A stretch of DNA of 47,813 bases, from contig WIAM01000019.1 of NCBI GenBank assembly GCA_015519965.1, forward strand, positions 1 to 47,813, in the 5' to 3' direction. The notes under the pieces are model-generated. The model was not told where the DNA came from. It searched no databases and saw only the letters and a list, made by a program, of their open reading frames with translations. Positions 31,095 to 39,762 of the stretch are shown one piece after another; position 1 is the first letter of the stretch, and every line of letters begins with the position of its first letter. Both the position numbers and the translations under genes were made by a program. The stretch is from Thermaceae bacterium (lineage in GTDB: Bacteria; Deinococcota; Deinococci; Deinococcales; Marinithermaceae).

Positions 31095-32239
31095 ACCGGG
31101 AGAGAAAACGCATCGTGCTGGCCTTCGGTACCCGACCCGAGGCGATCAAGATGGCGCCGGTCTACCTCGCCATGCGCCAACACCCCCATCTTTCACCAAC
31201 GATTCTCCTCACCGGGCAGCACCGGGAGCAGCTCGACCAGGCCATGGCCTTTTTCGGGTTACAGGCCGCGGACGACCTCGAGGTCATGACCGATCTCCCC
31301 GACCTTCCCCTGCTGGCGGGAAGGATCATCCCCGCAGCCGCCAAGGCCCTGCGACGTCTTCAGCCCGATTATTTGCTGGTTCACGGCGACACCCTGAGCA
31401 CCTTTGCCCTGGCCTGGACGGCTTTTTTAGAAGGCCTCCCCTTCGGGCACGTGGAAGCCGGGCTTCGCAGCCACGACCTCGGCCAGCCCTTCCCCGAGGA
31501 AGCCAACCGGCGGCTCACCGCGACCCTCAGCGATCTCGACCTGGCCCCGACCGAGGCGGCGAAGGCCAACCTGCTCAAGGAGGGAAAAACGCCGGAGCGC
31601 ATCGTGGTCACCGGGCAGACCGGGATCGATGCCATCCGCTTCGCCGCCGAACACGGAACGCTTCCCCCTGCCCTGCCTCCGGGCCCCTACGTGACGGTCA
31701 CCCTCCACCGCCGCGAAAACTGGCCCCACCTCCGGGCGCTGGCCGGGGGGCTCGCGGCGCTGGCCCGGGAATTCCCCGGGCACACCTTCGTCTTCCCGCT
31801 CCACAAAAATCCCCTGGTCCGGGAGGCAATCACGCCGGTGCTCGAAAAGATCGAGAACTTCGTTCTGACCGAACCTTTGGGCTACGGCTCGATGGCGGCG
31901 CTCCTGGCCAGGAGCGACCTCATCATCACCGACTCCGGTGGCATCCAGGAGGAAGGCGCCGCCCTCGGGGTGCCGGTGGTCGTGGTGCGCGAGGTCACCG
32001 AGCGCCCGGAAGGGCTGGCACTCGGGTTCCTCCACCTGGCCGGCACCGACCCCATCCGCGTCGCCCGCGTCTCGAGCGCACTGCTCAAAGACCCGAGTCT
32101 CAAAAGAAAACTCGAAAAGACGCCGAACCCCTATGGCGACGGCCGGGCGGGGCAGCGTATCGCGGAAGCCGTCGCCTGGCGGCTCGGCCTTGGGGCGCGG
32201 CCCGCCGACTGGCGGTTCAGACCGGGGTCACCCGTTTAG
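31091..32239 (+). CDS. wecB: UDP-N-acetylglucosamine 2-epimerase (non-hydrolysing)
   Basis: A 382-aa cytoplasmic enzyme converting UDP-GlcNAc to UDP-ManNAc for surface polysaccharides. It has the GT-B-like pattern: IVLAFGTRPEAIKMAPVY, LLTGQHREQLDQAMAFFG, VHGDTLSTFALAWTAFL, GHVEAGLRSHDLGQPFPEEANRRLTATLSDLDLAPTE, VTLHRRENW, FPLHKNP and the C-terminal DSGGIQEEGAALGVPVVVVREVTERPEGL. The start is GTG 31091, which overlaps the preceding stop. Upstream in-frame sequence belongs to the wecA-type gene in another frame. The 3' end overlaps the convergent MFS gene by 23 bases. Confidence 0.94.
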   Translation: MNRERKRIVLAFGTRPEAIKMAPVYLAMRQHPHLSPTILLTGQHREQLDQAMAFFGLQAADDLEVMTDLPDLPLLAGRIIPAAAKALRRLQPDYLLVHGDTLSTFALAWTAFLEGLPFGHVEAGLRSHDLGQPFPEEANRRLTATLSDLDLAPTEAAKANLLKEGKTPERIVVTGQTGIDAIRFAAEHGTLPPALPPGPYVTVTLHRRENWPHLRALAGGLAALAREFPGHTFVFPLHKNPLVREAITPVLEKIENFVLTEPLGYGSMAALLARSDLIITDSGGIQEEGAALGVPVVVVREVTERPEGLALGFLHLAGTDPIRVARVSSALLKDPSLKRKLEKTPNPYGDGRAGQRIAEAVAWRLGLGARPADWRFRPGSPV

Positions 32240-33407
32240 GCCAGGGCAAGAGCGCATGCCCGAGCGCCGCCAGCAGCGCGACCAGCCCCATCGCCAGGGT
32301 GGCGTAACGGCCAAAGGCATCAAAAGCGAGGCCGGTGAGGTACATCCCCGGAGGCCCCGACCCCATCAGAACCAGCGAGTAAAGCGCGACCACCCGCCCA
32401 CGGAGGAGATCGGGGACCAGCGCCTGGACCGTCGAGTTGGCGCTGATCAAGGTGACCACCATGGAAAATCCGGAAAAGGCGAAGAGGATCGCGGCCCCAA
32501 GCGTCCCCACCGGCAGTGCCAGGAGAATCTGGGCGATGGCGAGGACGAAGGAACCGAAAAGGATCCACCGGGGCCGAACCCGGGAGGAAATCACCGTGAG
32601 CAGGGCGCCGAAAAGGGCACCCACCCCCATCGCGCTCATCAGTAGGCCGTAGCCCTCGGCCCCGAGTCCCAGGACCAAGCGGGCATAGGCGGGGATGAGC
32701 GCCTGGAAGTTCATGGCGAAGGTCGCCACCAAAAACACCAGCAAGAGCGTCCAGCGCATCACCGGTGTCCGCTTGACATAGGCGAGACCCTGGCGAAGCG
32801 CGAGGAGAAAGCTCTCCTTTTGCACCGCTGGGGGCTGCGAGGGATAGCGCGCTAAGAAGACGAGCATGGGAAAGAACGAAAGGCCGTTGATGAGAAACGC
32901 CACCGCCGTGCCCCACTTGGCGATAATCAGGCCCGCGACCGCGGGCGCCGCCAGGCGGGAAACGTTAAAGGAGAACGAGTTCAGACCGATGGCACCGGCA
33001 ATTCGCGATTTGCCCGCCAGCTCGACGTTGAACGCCTGGCGCGTGGGGACCTCGAAAGCCCCCATGGTGCCGTACAAAAGGGCGAACACCACCAGGTGCC
33101 CAAACCCGGCCGTGCCTCGAGCGATTAAAAGGCCCATCCAAAGGGCCAGGATCGCCATTCCCCCCTGGAAGACCAGAAGCAACCGCGCCCGGGGCAGCCG
33201 GTCGGCCAGGGCACCCGCGGGCATGGTAAAGAGCAGCGAGGGCGCGAACAGCAAGGCCAGCACGAGCCCCAACCGCTCGGCCTGGCCGGTGAGCTCCAGG
33301 ACCACCCAGCCGAGCGCCGTGGCCTGCATCCAGGTGCCGATCTGGCTCAGAAAGAGGAAAATCCAGTAGCGGCGGTACGCCGGGTCTTTGAGCAGCTCCC
33401 AAGCCAC
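32217..33407 (-). CDS. MFS transporter (multidrug/EntS-like exporter type)
   Basis: A 396-aa inner-membrane protein with about 12 hydrophobic helices. It opens MAWELLKDPAYRRYWIFLFLSQIGTWMQATALGWVVLELTG, typical of the MFS_3 (enterobactin exporter-like) group, with the motif A-like GALADRLPRARLLL between helices 2 and 3 and the motif VPTRQAFNVELAGKSRIAGAIGLNSF. Such proteins use the proton gradient to expel drugs or small molecules; the substrate is unknown. The start is GTG 33407 with TAGACT 7 nt ahead. A palindrome at 33427-33440, within the presumed promoter, suggests control by a TetR-type repressor. Confidence 0.88.
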   Translation of the reverse strand: MAWELLKDPAYRRYWIFLFLSQIGTWMQATALGWVVLELTGQAERLGLVLALLFAPSLLFTMPAGALADRLPRARLLLVFQGGMAILALWMGLLIARGTAGFGHLVVFALLYGTMGAFEVPTRQAFNVELAGKSRIAGAIGLNSFSFNVSRLAAPAVAGLIIAKWGTAVAFLINGLSFFPMLVFLARYPSQPPAVQKESFLLALRQGLAYVKRTPVMRWTLLLVFLVATFAMNFQALIPAYARLVLGLGAEGYGLLMSAMGVGALFGALLTVISSRVRPRWILFGSFVLAIAQILLALPVGTLGAAILFAFSGFSMVVTLISANSTVQALVPDLLRGRVVALYSLVLMGSGPPGMYLTGLAFDAFGRYATLAMGLVALLAALGHALLPWPKRVTPV

Positions 33408-33414
33408 GACCCCG

Positions 33415-33420
33415 AGTCTA
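33415..33420 (-). promoter_or_regulatory. -10 box of the MFS gene (leaderless layout)
   Basis: TAGACT on the minus strand ends 7 nt before the GTG at 33407. Confidence 0.45.
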
Positions 33421-33426
33421 CACGAA

Positions 33427-33440
33427 TGACCGACCGGTCA
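33427..33440. promoter_or_regulatory. 14-bp inverted repeat, candidate TetR-type operator
   Basis: TGACC-N4-GGTCA lies upstream of and next to the MFS -10 box and overlaps the stop codon of the TRAP permease gene. Its form and place fit a TetR-family operator blocking the -35/-10 spacer. Confidence 0.55.
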
Positions 33441-35444
33441 GCCAGTGCTCTTTTGCCCCCGCAGCCCCTGGAGCACGAGCAATATGACGAGCAGAGCGCC
33501 AATGGCCTCGATGCCCAGTGAGGGAAAGAAGATCAGCGCCCCACCGAGCGCGAGGCCGAGCCTCGCCCAAGCCTTGAGGGGAACGACCAAAAAGCCCTCC
33601 AAAGCTCCCACGAAGGCCGCCAGGGCGAGCAGCGAGAGCACCACATCCTCCCCCACCAAAGCCGCGCCGCCCTCGAGCATCACCCCGGGGCGATAAACCA
33701 TCAGCAAGGGAATCAAATACAACCCCTTGGCGAACTTCCAGGCCATGAAGCCGGTCCTCATGGGATCGGCCCCGGCCATCCCCGAGGCAGCGTAGGCGGC
33801 AAGCGCCACCGGAGGGGTGACGTTGGAATCCTGACTGAGCCAAAACACGACCAGGTGCGCCACGATCAGGGGAATGCCCAGGTCCTGGAGCGCGGGGCCG
33901 GCAAGGATGACCAGGACGATGTAGGAGGCGGTGACGGGCAGCCCCATGCCCAGCACCAGGCTGGCCAGGGCGACCAGAACCAGGGCCAGGAAGATGTAGC
34001 CTCCCGAAGCCGAGATGACGAGCCCCGAGAACTTGAGCCCCACCCCGGTGAGCCCGACCACCCCCACCACGATGCCGGCGGCCGCCGTGGCCACCGAGAC
34101 CGGGAGCGCCGATTTGGCGCCGTGGATGAGCGCCTCGATCAGCGCCGAAAGCCCGAGCGGCGAATAGGGCGAAAGCGTGCTCACGAAAATCCCGCCGATC
34201 AGGGCGTAAAACTGAACCAGGCTGATTCCCTGTCGGCTTTGCACGCCCACGTAGAGGAGGAAGCCGAGCATCAGGAGGTGGTAGGCATAGTGGAGGGCCC
34301 GGGGCCAAAAGGGCCCAGGCCTCGCCCGCAAGTTGGCGGCGATGACCACGGAAAGCACGCCGATGAACCCCACCTTCATCGCCGAGACGCCCTTGACCAG
34401 GTAATAGACCAGAATCGCCAGTGGGAGCAAATAGTGCCACCCCTCGAGGAGCACCGTGCCGAGGCGCGGGAGCTGATCCCGGGGTAGGCCCTTCATGCCG
34501 CGCTTGGCCGCGATGCCGTCGACGAAGAGATAGACGGTGAGGAAGTACAGGAGGGCGGGGATGATCGAGAGTTTGACGATCTCGAGGTAGGGCACTCCTG
34601 TGTACTCGGCGATCAGGAACGCCCCGGCGCCCATGATGGGGGGCATGATCTGGCCCCCGGTGCTCGCCGCCGCTTCGACGCCCGCCGCCTCTTCCGGCCG
34701 GTAGCCGAGGCGCCGCATCAGGGGGATGGTGAAGGCGCCGGTGGTCACCACGTTGGCGATGGCCGAACCGGAAAGGCTGCCCATGAAAGCCGAGCTGACC
34801 ACGCTGGCCTTGGCCGGGCCACCCCGGCTGCGCCCGGCCAAGGCGTAGGCGAGATCGATGAAAAACTTGCCCGCGCCGGTGGCCTCGAGCAAGGCCCCGA
34901 AAAGGATGAAGATGAATACAAAGGTCGCGGCCACGCCCAGGGGAAGGCCGAAGATCCCCTCGGTGGTGAGGTAGAGCTGGGTGGCCAGGCGCTCGAGTCC
35001 GTAGCCCTTATGGGCGAAAACGCCCGGCAGGTAAGGACCAAAAAAAGCATAGGCGATGAAAAAGGCGGCGATGATGGTCATCGGCCAGCCAATGGTCCGG
35101 CGGGTGGCCTCGAGCACCAGCAACGTGGTCACCACGCCCATCCACACGTCCGATGGCTCCCACCACCCGAACCGGTCCATGATCTGGTCGTACTGGGTGT
35201 AGATGTAAGCGACGAAGGCGAAGGTGGCGAGGAGCAAAAGGCCATCGACGAGCCAGCGAAGGCCCGGCGAGGCCCGTTTGGAAACGGGCACGGTCAGGAA
35301 AAGGATGGCGAGAACGAAACCGAGATGAATCGACCGCTGAAAGATCGCGGTCATCGGGGCATAGCCCGCCGTATACACCTGAAAGGCCACGAGCCCCAGC
35401 GCCAGGGCAGCAATGAGGGTGGACATCACGGCCGATCGCTTCAT
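33438..35444 (-). CDS. TRAP transporter fused permease (TAXI type, 4TM-12TM fusion)
   Basis: A 668-aa membrane protein joining the small (DctQ-like) and large (DctM-like) permease domains of a sodium- or proton-driven TRAP transporter. The first ~150 residues hold four to five helices. From about 155 the DctM core follows with GLPLGVAATFVFIFILFGALLEATGAGKFFIDLAYALAGRSRGGPAKASVVSSAFMGSLSGSAIANVVTTGAFTIPLMRRLGYRPEEAAGVEAAASTGGQIMPPIMGAGAFLIAEYTGVPY, a near-universal signature. I used ATG 35444, which overlaps the DUF1850 stop (ATGA). The partner binding protein is at 36003. The substrate is unknown. Confidence 0.93.
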   Translation of the reverse strand: MKRSAVMSTLIAALALGLVAFQVYTAGYAPMTAIFQRSIHLGFVLAILFLTVPVSKRASPGLRWLVDGLLLLATFAFVAYIYTQYDQIMDRFGWWEPSDVWMGVVTTLLVLEATRRTIGWPMTIIAAFFIAYAFFGPYLPGVFAHKGYGLERLATQLYLTTEGIFGLPLGVAATFVFIFILFGALLEATGAGKFFIDLAYALAGRSRGGPAKASVVSSAFMGSLSGSAIANVVTTGAFTIPLMRRLGYRPEEAAGVEAAASTGGQIMPPIMGAGAFLIAEYTGVPYLEIVKLSIIPALLYFLTVYLFVDGIAAKRGMKGLPRDQLPRLGTVLLEGWHYLLPLAILVYYLVKGVSAMKVGFIGVLSVVIAANLRARPGPFWPRALHYAYHLLMLGFLLYVGVQSRQGISLVQFYALIGGIFVSTLSPYSPLGLSALIEALIHGAKSALPVSVATAAAGIVVGVVGLTGVGLKFSGLVISASGGYIFLALVLVALASLVLGMGLPVTASYIVLVILAGPALQDLGIPLIVAHLVVFWLSQDSNVTPPVALAAYAASGMAGADPMRTGFMAWKFAKGLYLIPLLMVYRPGVMLEGGAALVGEDVVLSLLALAAFVGALEGFLVVPLKAWARLGLALGGALIFFPSLGIEAIGALLVILLVLQGLRGQKSTG

Positions 35445-35929
35445 AGGCACGGATCCTTCGCGGGAAAAAGGGCGAGAAGCCAGGGACGGGCGTCCAGCGA
35501 CCAGGTCAGGCGACGGTGGGAAAAACAGGCCGAGAAATCATAGCCCCGCCCCCGGATCCAAAGGGTGTGGTGAATCTCCGGACGGCCAATCCGCAGCTTC
35601 AGATCATCCGCCGGCTCGTGAATATCGACGATGGCCACAGCGTGGTTGGCTTCGGCAACGACGCGCCCGCGACCCTCGACCTCCCCCAGCCCGGCGGCGA
35701 ACCAGGGGTTGTGGGTCTCCTCGAGGTAAATCCTCCCGTCTTCAACCGCGAACACGTCGCGAACCACGATCCCGGAAACCGAGTGGCGCCAGCTCAGCTC
35801 GAAACGCTCGCCTTCGACCGTCGGGAACCAAAGCACCGGGCGCCCATCGACCCGGACCGAAACCCCCGCGCGCGGCCAAAGAAGAAGGCCCGTTCCCAAA
35901 AGGACGAGGATGAGAACGGGCCACCGCAT
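35441..35929 (-). CDS. DUF1850 protein, TRAP-TAXI accessory
   Basis: A 162-aa protein with an N-terminal helix (MRWPVLILVLLGTGLLLWPRAG) that is a signal anchor or uncleaved signal, and a beta-rich domain: FELSWRHSVSGIVVRDVFAVEDGRIYLEETHNPWFAAGLGE and IGRPEIHHTLWIRGRGYDFS. The SWRHSV motif and position between a TAXI binding protein and a fused permease are typical of DUF1850. Its exact role is not established; it probably assists the transporter outside the membrane. The gene is preceded by a 73-base gap after the binding-protein stop, in which I see no feature. Confidence 0.85.
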   Translation of the reverse strand: MRWPVLILVLLGTGLLLWPRAGVSVRVDGRPVLWFPTVEGERFELSWRHSVSGIVVRDVFAVEDGRIYLEETHNPWFAAGLGEVEGRGRVVAEANHAVAIVDIHEPADDLKLRIGRPEIHHTLWIRGRGYDFSACFSHRRLTWSLDARPWLLALFPAKDPCL

Positions 35930-36002
35930 CGTGACTTATCGGGCGATCCCCGCAAGCCGGTGAGCTGGCAAAACACCAAGCGAGCCCCGGACCATCACGC
36001 GA

Positions 36003-36971
36003 TCACTTCTTCGGGCGAAGGTTGTCGGGCACCTGATAGCCCGCTTCCTCGAAGTAGCGGATCGCCCCCGGATGCAAGGGGATGAGCGTCGCCTGGAGCA
36101 CGTAATCGGGGCTGATGGTCTTGGCCGCCGGGTGAATCTTCGCCAGGTCCTCGGTGTGCTCGAAAAGGGCCTTCGTCAGCTGGTAGACGAGCTCGGGATC
36201 GGCGTCCGCCTTCACAAAGAGGACGTTCGGCGTGCCCACAGTCAGGCAGTCTTCGCTCTGGCCGTTGTAGGTGCCCGCGGGAATGGTGAAGGGCTTGTAG
36301 TAAGCATGGGCCGCAGAGACCTTCTTTTGTTCCTCAGGCGTCATGCACACCAGGACCATCTTCCGGGTGGTGGCGAGGTCAATCAGGGACCCCGGGCCGA
36401 GCCCCACCGACCACGCGCCCACGTCGATGGTGCCGTCTTTGAGCGCCGAGACCTGCTCGGCGAACGAAAGCCGGAACTCCTTAAAAGCCTTGCCCGGCTC
36501 GTAGCCAAGCGTCTTGAGGATGGCCCGGGTCATCACCGCGGTGCCCGAGCCCGGCGAGCCGGTGGAGACCCGCTTGCCCTTGATGTCGGCGATCTGGCGG
36601 ATGCCGGTCTCGGCCACGGTCACGAACTGCCAGGCGTTCGGGTACATGGCCCCGATGGCGAGGATCGGTTGCGGCCGCCCCTTGAACTTCCCCGAGCCCT
36701 CAAAAGCCTGGACCACGACCCCGCTGGTCCCAAGGGCCACCTGCGCCTCCCCGGAGACCACGAGCCGGACGTTCTCCACCGAAGCACCGGTGACCTCGGC
36801 GCTCGCCTCCACCCCGGGGACGTACTTGCTCCACACCTCGGCCATGCCGCCGCCGAGGGGGTAGTAAACGCCGCCCGTGCCCCCGGTGGCGATCGAGATG
36901 CGGTTCACCTGCGCCGTCGAAAGCCCGAGCAAGAGCAAAAGGGCGATGAAGGCATACGACCGTCTCTTCAT
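36003..36971 (-). CDS. TAXI-family TRAP transporter solute-binding protein
   Basis: A 322-aa exported binding protein. MKRRSYAFIALLLLLGLSTAQ is a signal peptide. The mature protein opens with the TAXI signature RISIATGGTGGVYYPLGGGMAEVW and continues ENVRLVVSGEAQVALGTSGV, IADIKGKRVSTGSPGSGTAVMTRAILKTLGY and the C-terminal HPGAIRYFEEAGYQVPD. A related Thermus protein was found with glutamate/glutamine bound, but ligands vary. Start choice: ATG 36971, ten bases after GGAGG; a GTG three codons up lies too close to that site. A strong TTGACA promoter precedes it. Confidence 0.93.
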   Translation of the reverse strand: MKRRSYAFIALLLLLGLSTAQVNRISIATGGTGGVYYPLGGGMAEVWSKYVPGVEASAEVTGASVENVRLVVSGEAQVALGTSGVVVQAFEGSGKFKGRPQPILAIGAMYPNAWQFVTVAETGIRQIADIKGKRVSTGSPGSGTAVMTRAILKTLGYEPGKAFKEFRLSFAEQVSALKDGTIDVGAWSVGLGPGSLIDLATTRKMVLVCMTPEEQKKVSAAHAYYKPFTIPAGTYNGQSEDCLTVGTPNVLFVKADADPELVYQLTKALFEHTEDLAKIHPAAKTISPDYVLQATLIPLHPGAIRYFEEAGYQVPDNLRPKK

Positions 36972-37004
36972 AATCCACACACCTCCCTCTGTGCCTCAGG
37001 CTCC

Positions 37005-37034
37005 ATCGTAGGGGGTCGAATGCAACTTTGTCAA
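37005..37034 (-). promoter_or_regulatory. Promoter of the TRAP-TAXI operon
   Basis: Perfect TTGACA (37029-37034), N18, TACGAT (37005-37010). The -35 sits inside the palindrome CTTTG-T-CAAAG (37026-37036). A 26-nt leader carries GGGAGG. Confidence 0.72.
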
Positions 37035-37043
37035 AGCCTATGG

Positions 37044-37072
37044 ATGAAAATCCGTAACACAGCGCTTATGCT
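37044..37072 (+). promoter_or_regulatory. Promoter of the glutaryl-CoA-dehydrogenase-like gene (leaderless layout)
   Basis: ATGAAA (37044-37049), N17, TATGCT (37067-37072), ending 6 nt before the ATG at 37079. Both boxes are 4 of 6. It starts 10 bases from the divergent TRAP promoter. Confidence 0.5.
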
Positions 37073-37078
37073 GGGAGC

Positions 37079-38239
37079 ATGCTGGATTTTTACCACCTCA
37101 GCGAGCTCCTGACCGAAGAGGAGCGGCAGATCCAGGCCGCCGCCAGGCGTTTCCTCGAGGCCGAGGCCCTACCCCACATCCGCGACTGGTGGGAAGCGGG
37201 CACCTTCCCCCAGCACCTGGTCGAAGCCTTCGGCGCCATGGGGTTTCTGGGCGCCAACCTGCCGGAAGACTACGGCGCCGCCGGGGTCTCCAACGTGGCC
37301 TACGGTCTGATCATGTACGAGCTCGAACGCATCGACTCCGGGCTCAGGAGCTTTGCCAGCGTCCAGGGCGCGCTGGTCATGTACCCGATCTTCGCGTACG
37401 GCTCAGAAGAGCAAAAAAGGCGCTTCCTCCCGCAACTGGCAAAAGGAAGCATGATCGGCGCCTTTGGACTGACCGAGCCGGACGGGGGTTCGGACCCTTC
37501 GGGCAACATGAAGACCCGCGCGGTCAAGAAAGGCGACCACTACGTCTTAAACGGCACCAAGATGTGGATCACCAACGGTACCATCGCCGACATCGCCATC
37601 GTGTGGGCTAAAGACGAGGACGGCGAGGTGCGCGGGTTCATCGTGCCCACGGACACGCCGGGATTTTCTGCCCCTGAAGTGAAGCACAAGATGAGCCTCC
37701 GGGCAAGCGTGACCAGCGAGCTGGTCCTCGAGGACGTCCGGGTTCCCGCCGAGCTCATGCTGCCGGGGGCCAAGGGGCTCAAAGCCCCCCTCGCCTGCCT
37801 CACCCAGGCCCGCTACGGCATCGCCTGGGGCGTGCTCGGGGCCCTTGAAGCCGTCTACGAGGAAGCCCGGGCCTTCGCCGAAAGCCGCACCACCTTTGGC
37901 AAACCCCTGGCCGCACGCCAGCTGGTTCAGGAAAAACTGGCCTGGATGGTGGCCGAGCACACCAAAGGCCTCCTGCTCGCCTGGCGGCTTGGCCGCCTGA
38001 AAGACGCCGGCCAGCTGCACCATGCCCAGGTGTCATTGGCCAAACGCGACAACACCTACGCAGCGCTCCAGGCGGCGCGCACGGCCCGCGACATCCTCGG
38101 CGCGAGCGGCATCACCCTCGAATACCACGCCATCCGCCACATGCTCAACCTGGAAACGGTCTACACCTACGAGGGCACCCACGACATTCATACCCTGATC
38201 CTGGGGCGGACGCTCACCGGCCACAACGCGCTGGCTTAG
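37079..38239 (+). CDS. gcdH: Acyl-CoA dehydrogenase, probable glutaryl-CoA dehydrogenase
   Basis: A 386-aa FAD flavoprotein of the acyl-CoA dehydrogenase family. Glutaryl-CoA dehydrogenase features are visible: ERIDSGLRSFASVQGALVMYPI with R90 matching the Arg that binds the glutaryl carboxylate, GAFGLTEPDGGSDPSGNMKTRA for FAD, LNGTKMWITNGTIADIAIVW, and the catalytic base E365 in YEGTHDIHTLILGRTLTG. The enzyme would oxidise and decarboxylate glutaryl-CoA to crotonyl-CoA, passing electrons to ETF; compare the membrane reductase at 8250. Another short-chain acyl-CoA dehydrogenase remains possible. The 3' end overlaps the convergent HD-GYP gene by 26 bases. Confidence 0.88.
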   Translation: MLDFYHLSELLTEEERQIQAAARRFLEAEALPHIRDWWEAGTFPQHLVEAFGAMGFLGANLPEDYGAAGVSNVAYGLIMYELERIDSGLRSFASVQGALVMYPIFAYGSEEQKRRFLPQLAKGSMIGAFGLTEPDGGSDPSGNMKTRAVKKGDHYVLNGTKMWITNGTIADIAIVWAKDEDGEVRGFIVPTDTPGFSAPEVKHKMSLRASVTSELVLEDVRVPAELMLPGAKGLKAPLACLTQARYGIAWGVLGALEAVYEEARAFAESRTTFGKPLAARQLVQEKLAWMVAEHTKGLLLAWRLGRLKDAGQLHHAQVSLAKRDNTYAALQAARTARDILGASGITLEYHAIRHMLNLETVYTYEGTHDIHTLILGRTLTGHNALA

Positions 38240-39671
38240 CCAGGGCCCCAAGCGGGGGCGCGTCCAAAAAGACACGCACCACCTGGGGATCGAGTGCGCG
38301 GCCGGCCTCGCGCTTGAGCTCACGGATCGCGCGCTCAAGCGGCCAGGCCGCCTTGTACGGCCTGGCGCTCACCAGGGCATCGAAGACGTCGACCACGGTG
38401 AAAAGGCGCGCTTCGAGCGGGATGGCGCGCCCGGCCAGCCCTTCCGGGTAGCCCCCGCCGTCCCAGCGCTCGTGGTGCAGCCGGACCACGTTGATCGTGA
38501 TCTCGGGCAGGAAATCGAGCGAGCGGAGCATATTCGCCGCCAGCGTCGGGTGATCCCGCATCACCGTTCGCTCCCCATCCTCCAAGGCGCCGGGCTTGAG
38601 CAAGATAGCATCGCCGACCGCCAGCTTGCCGATATCGTGGAGGTAGGCCCCCCAGCGCAAGGCCTGGAGGCGATCGCCTCGGAAGCCGAAACGTCGCCCC
38701 AGGACTTCGACCATGGCCACCACTCGCTCCGAGTGGCCCTGGGTCTCCAGATCGCGGTGAACCAAAAAGCTTCCAAACGCCCTGAGCATGGACTCGCGGG
38801 TCCGGTTCAGCTCAGCCAGGGAAAAAAGCCGTTCGAGGACCTTTTCCAGCCGACGTGAAGCGACGCCGAAGACCTCCAAAGAGCGGGAAGACAGGCGTCC
38901 CCTCCGCCGGGAGACGAGCTCCAGCACCCCATAGGTCACCCCCTGCAAGCGGAGGGGCACCGCGGCGACCTGAACGATCCCCAGCGACACGAACGCCGGC
39001 AGCGCCGCGGGCCACCCCGGGTAGTCGAAAAGGTCCAGCGGTTCCCCGCGCGCCGCGGCCAGACCCACCGCCCCCTCCCCCAGCGCCGGGTGGTTGCGGT
39101 CGTAGGCCTCGAGCATGGCCTCGGTCAGCCGTCCGGCGGATAGCACTGGGGTGAGGTGGCCGTCCTCAAGGCGGGTGAACACCGCGGCATCCATGCGGGT
39201 CACCGCGAGCAGGAACTCGAGGGTCGCCGTGATCACCCGTTCGGGGCTGGTTTCGGTTTCGATCGAATCGCCAAACTCGAGGAGCTGACGGTAGGCCCGG
39301 CCCCGGTCGAAGGCCCGGCTCCAGAGGTCGCTGTAACCCGGGCCGGCGCCCCACCCTGCGGGAAGCGCCCACGCCCCGGCACCGGCGGCGGGCGCCGCCA
39401 TCACCACGCCGGAAACGCGCAACGGATCGCGGTCAACCACGAACGCGGTGAGCGTGTACGCCCGACCCCTCCAGCCGAAGGACGTCTCAAGCGACGTCCG
39501 CCACCCCGCCCCCACCCATTCAAGGAGCAGGGCTTCAAGGGGAGAAGCCAAAAGGCGCCCCGTCTCCACCCAGTCGCGGAAAACGTCGTTCACCGAAAGA
39601 AAATCCACGCCCGCATCCGACACCTCGGCCAGGAAATGACCGATGGGCACCGCAAAGGCGTGGTTTGGCAT
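38214..39671 (-). CDS. HD-GYP domain protein with PAS-like and GAF domains
   Basis: A 485-aa cytoplasmic signalling protein. An N-terminal PAS-like region (about 1-100) precedes a GAF domain (about 125-280; SPERVITATLEFLLAVTRMDAAVFTRLEDG...YGVLELVSRRRG). A helical connector leads to an HD-GYP domain (about 300-475): GHSERVVAMVEVLG, YLHDIGKLAVGDAILLKPG, DHPTLAANMLRSLDFLP, HHERWDGGGYPEGLAG and FTVVDVFDALVSARPYKAAW. The metal-binding HD and GYP motifs are intact, so c-di-GMP phosphodiesterase activity is plausible. I put the start at ATG 39671, with TAGGGT 5 nt upstream; a GTG five codons earlier is possible. Confidence 0.88.
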   Translation of the reverse strand: MPNHAFAVPIGHFLAEVSDAGVDFLSVNDVFRDWVETGRLLASPLEALLLEWVGAGWRTSLETSFGWRGRAYTLTAFVVDRDPLRVSGVVMAAPAAGAGAWALPAGWGAGPGYSDLWSRAFDRGRAYRQLLEFGDSIETETSPERVITATLEFLLAVTRMDAAVFTRLEDGHLTPVLSAGRLTEAMLEAYDRNHPALGEGAVGLAAARGEPLDLFDYPGWPAALPAFVSLGIVQVAAVPLRLQGVTYGVLELVSRRRGRLSSRSLEVFGVASRRLEKVLERLFSLAELNRTRESMLRAFGSFLVHRDLETQGHSERVVAMVEVLGRRFGFRGDRLQALRWGAYLHDIGKLAVGDAILLKPGALEDGERTVMRDHPTLAANMLRSLDFLPEITINVVRLHHERWDGGGYPEGLAGRAIPLEARLFTVVDVFDALVSARPYKAAWPLERAIRELKREAGRALDPQVVRVFLDAPPLGALAKPARCGR

Positions 39672-39762
39672 AGACCACCCTACCACGCCCAGACCCCAAA
39701 GTCGGCTTTTGCCCTACGCCGCCGTGTCGAAAAGCTCGTGGCGGCTCGCTTAGTCTGTAGGC

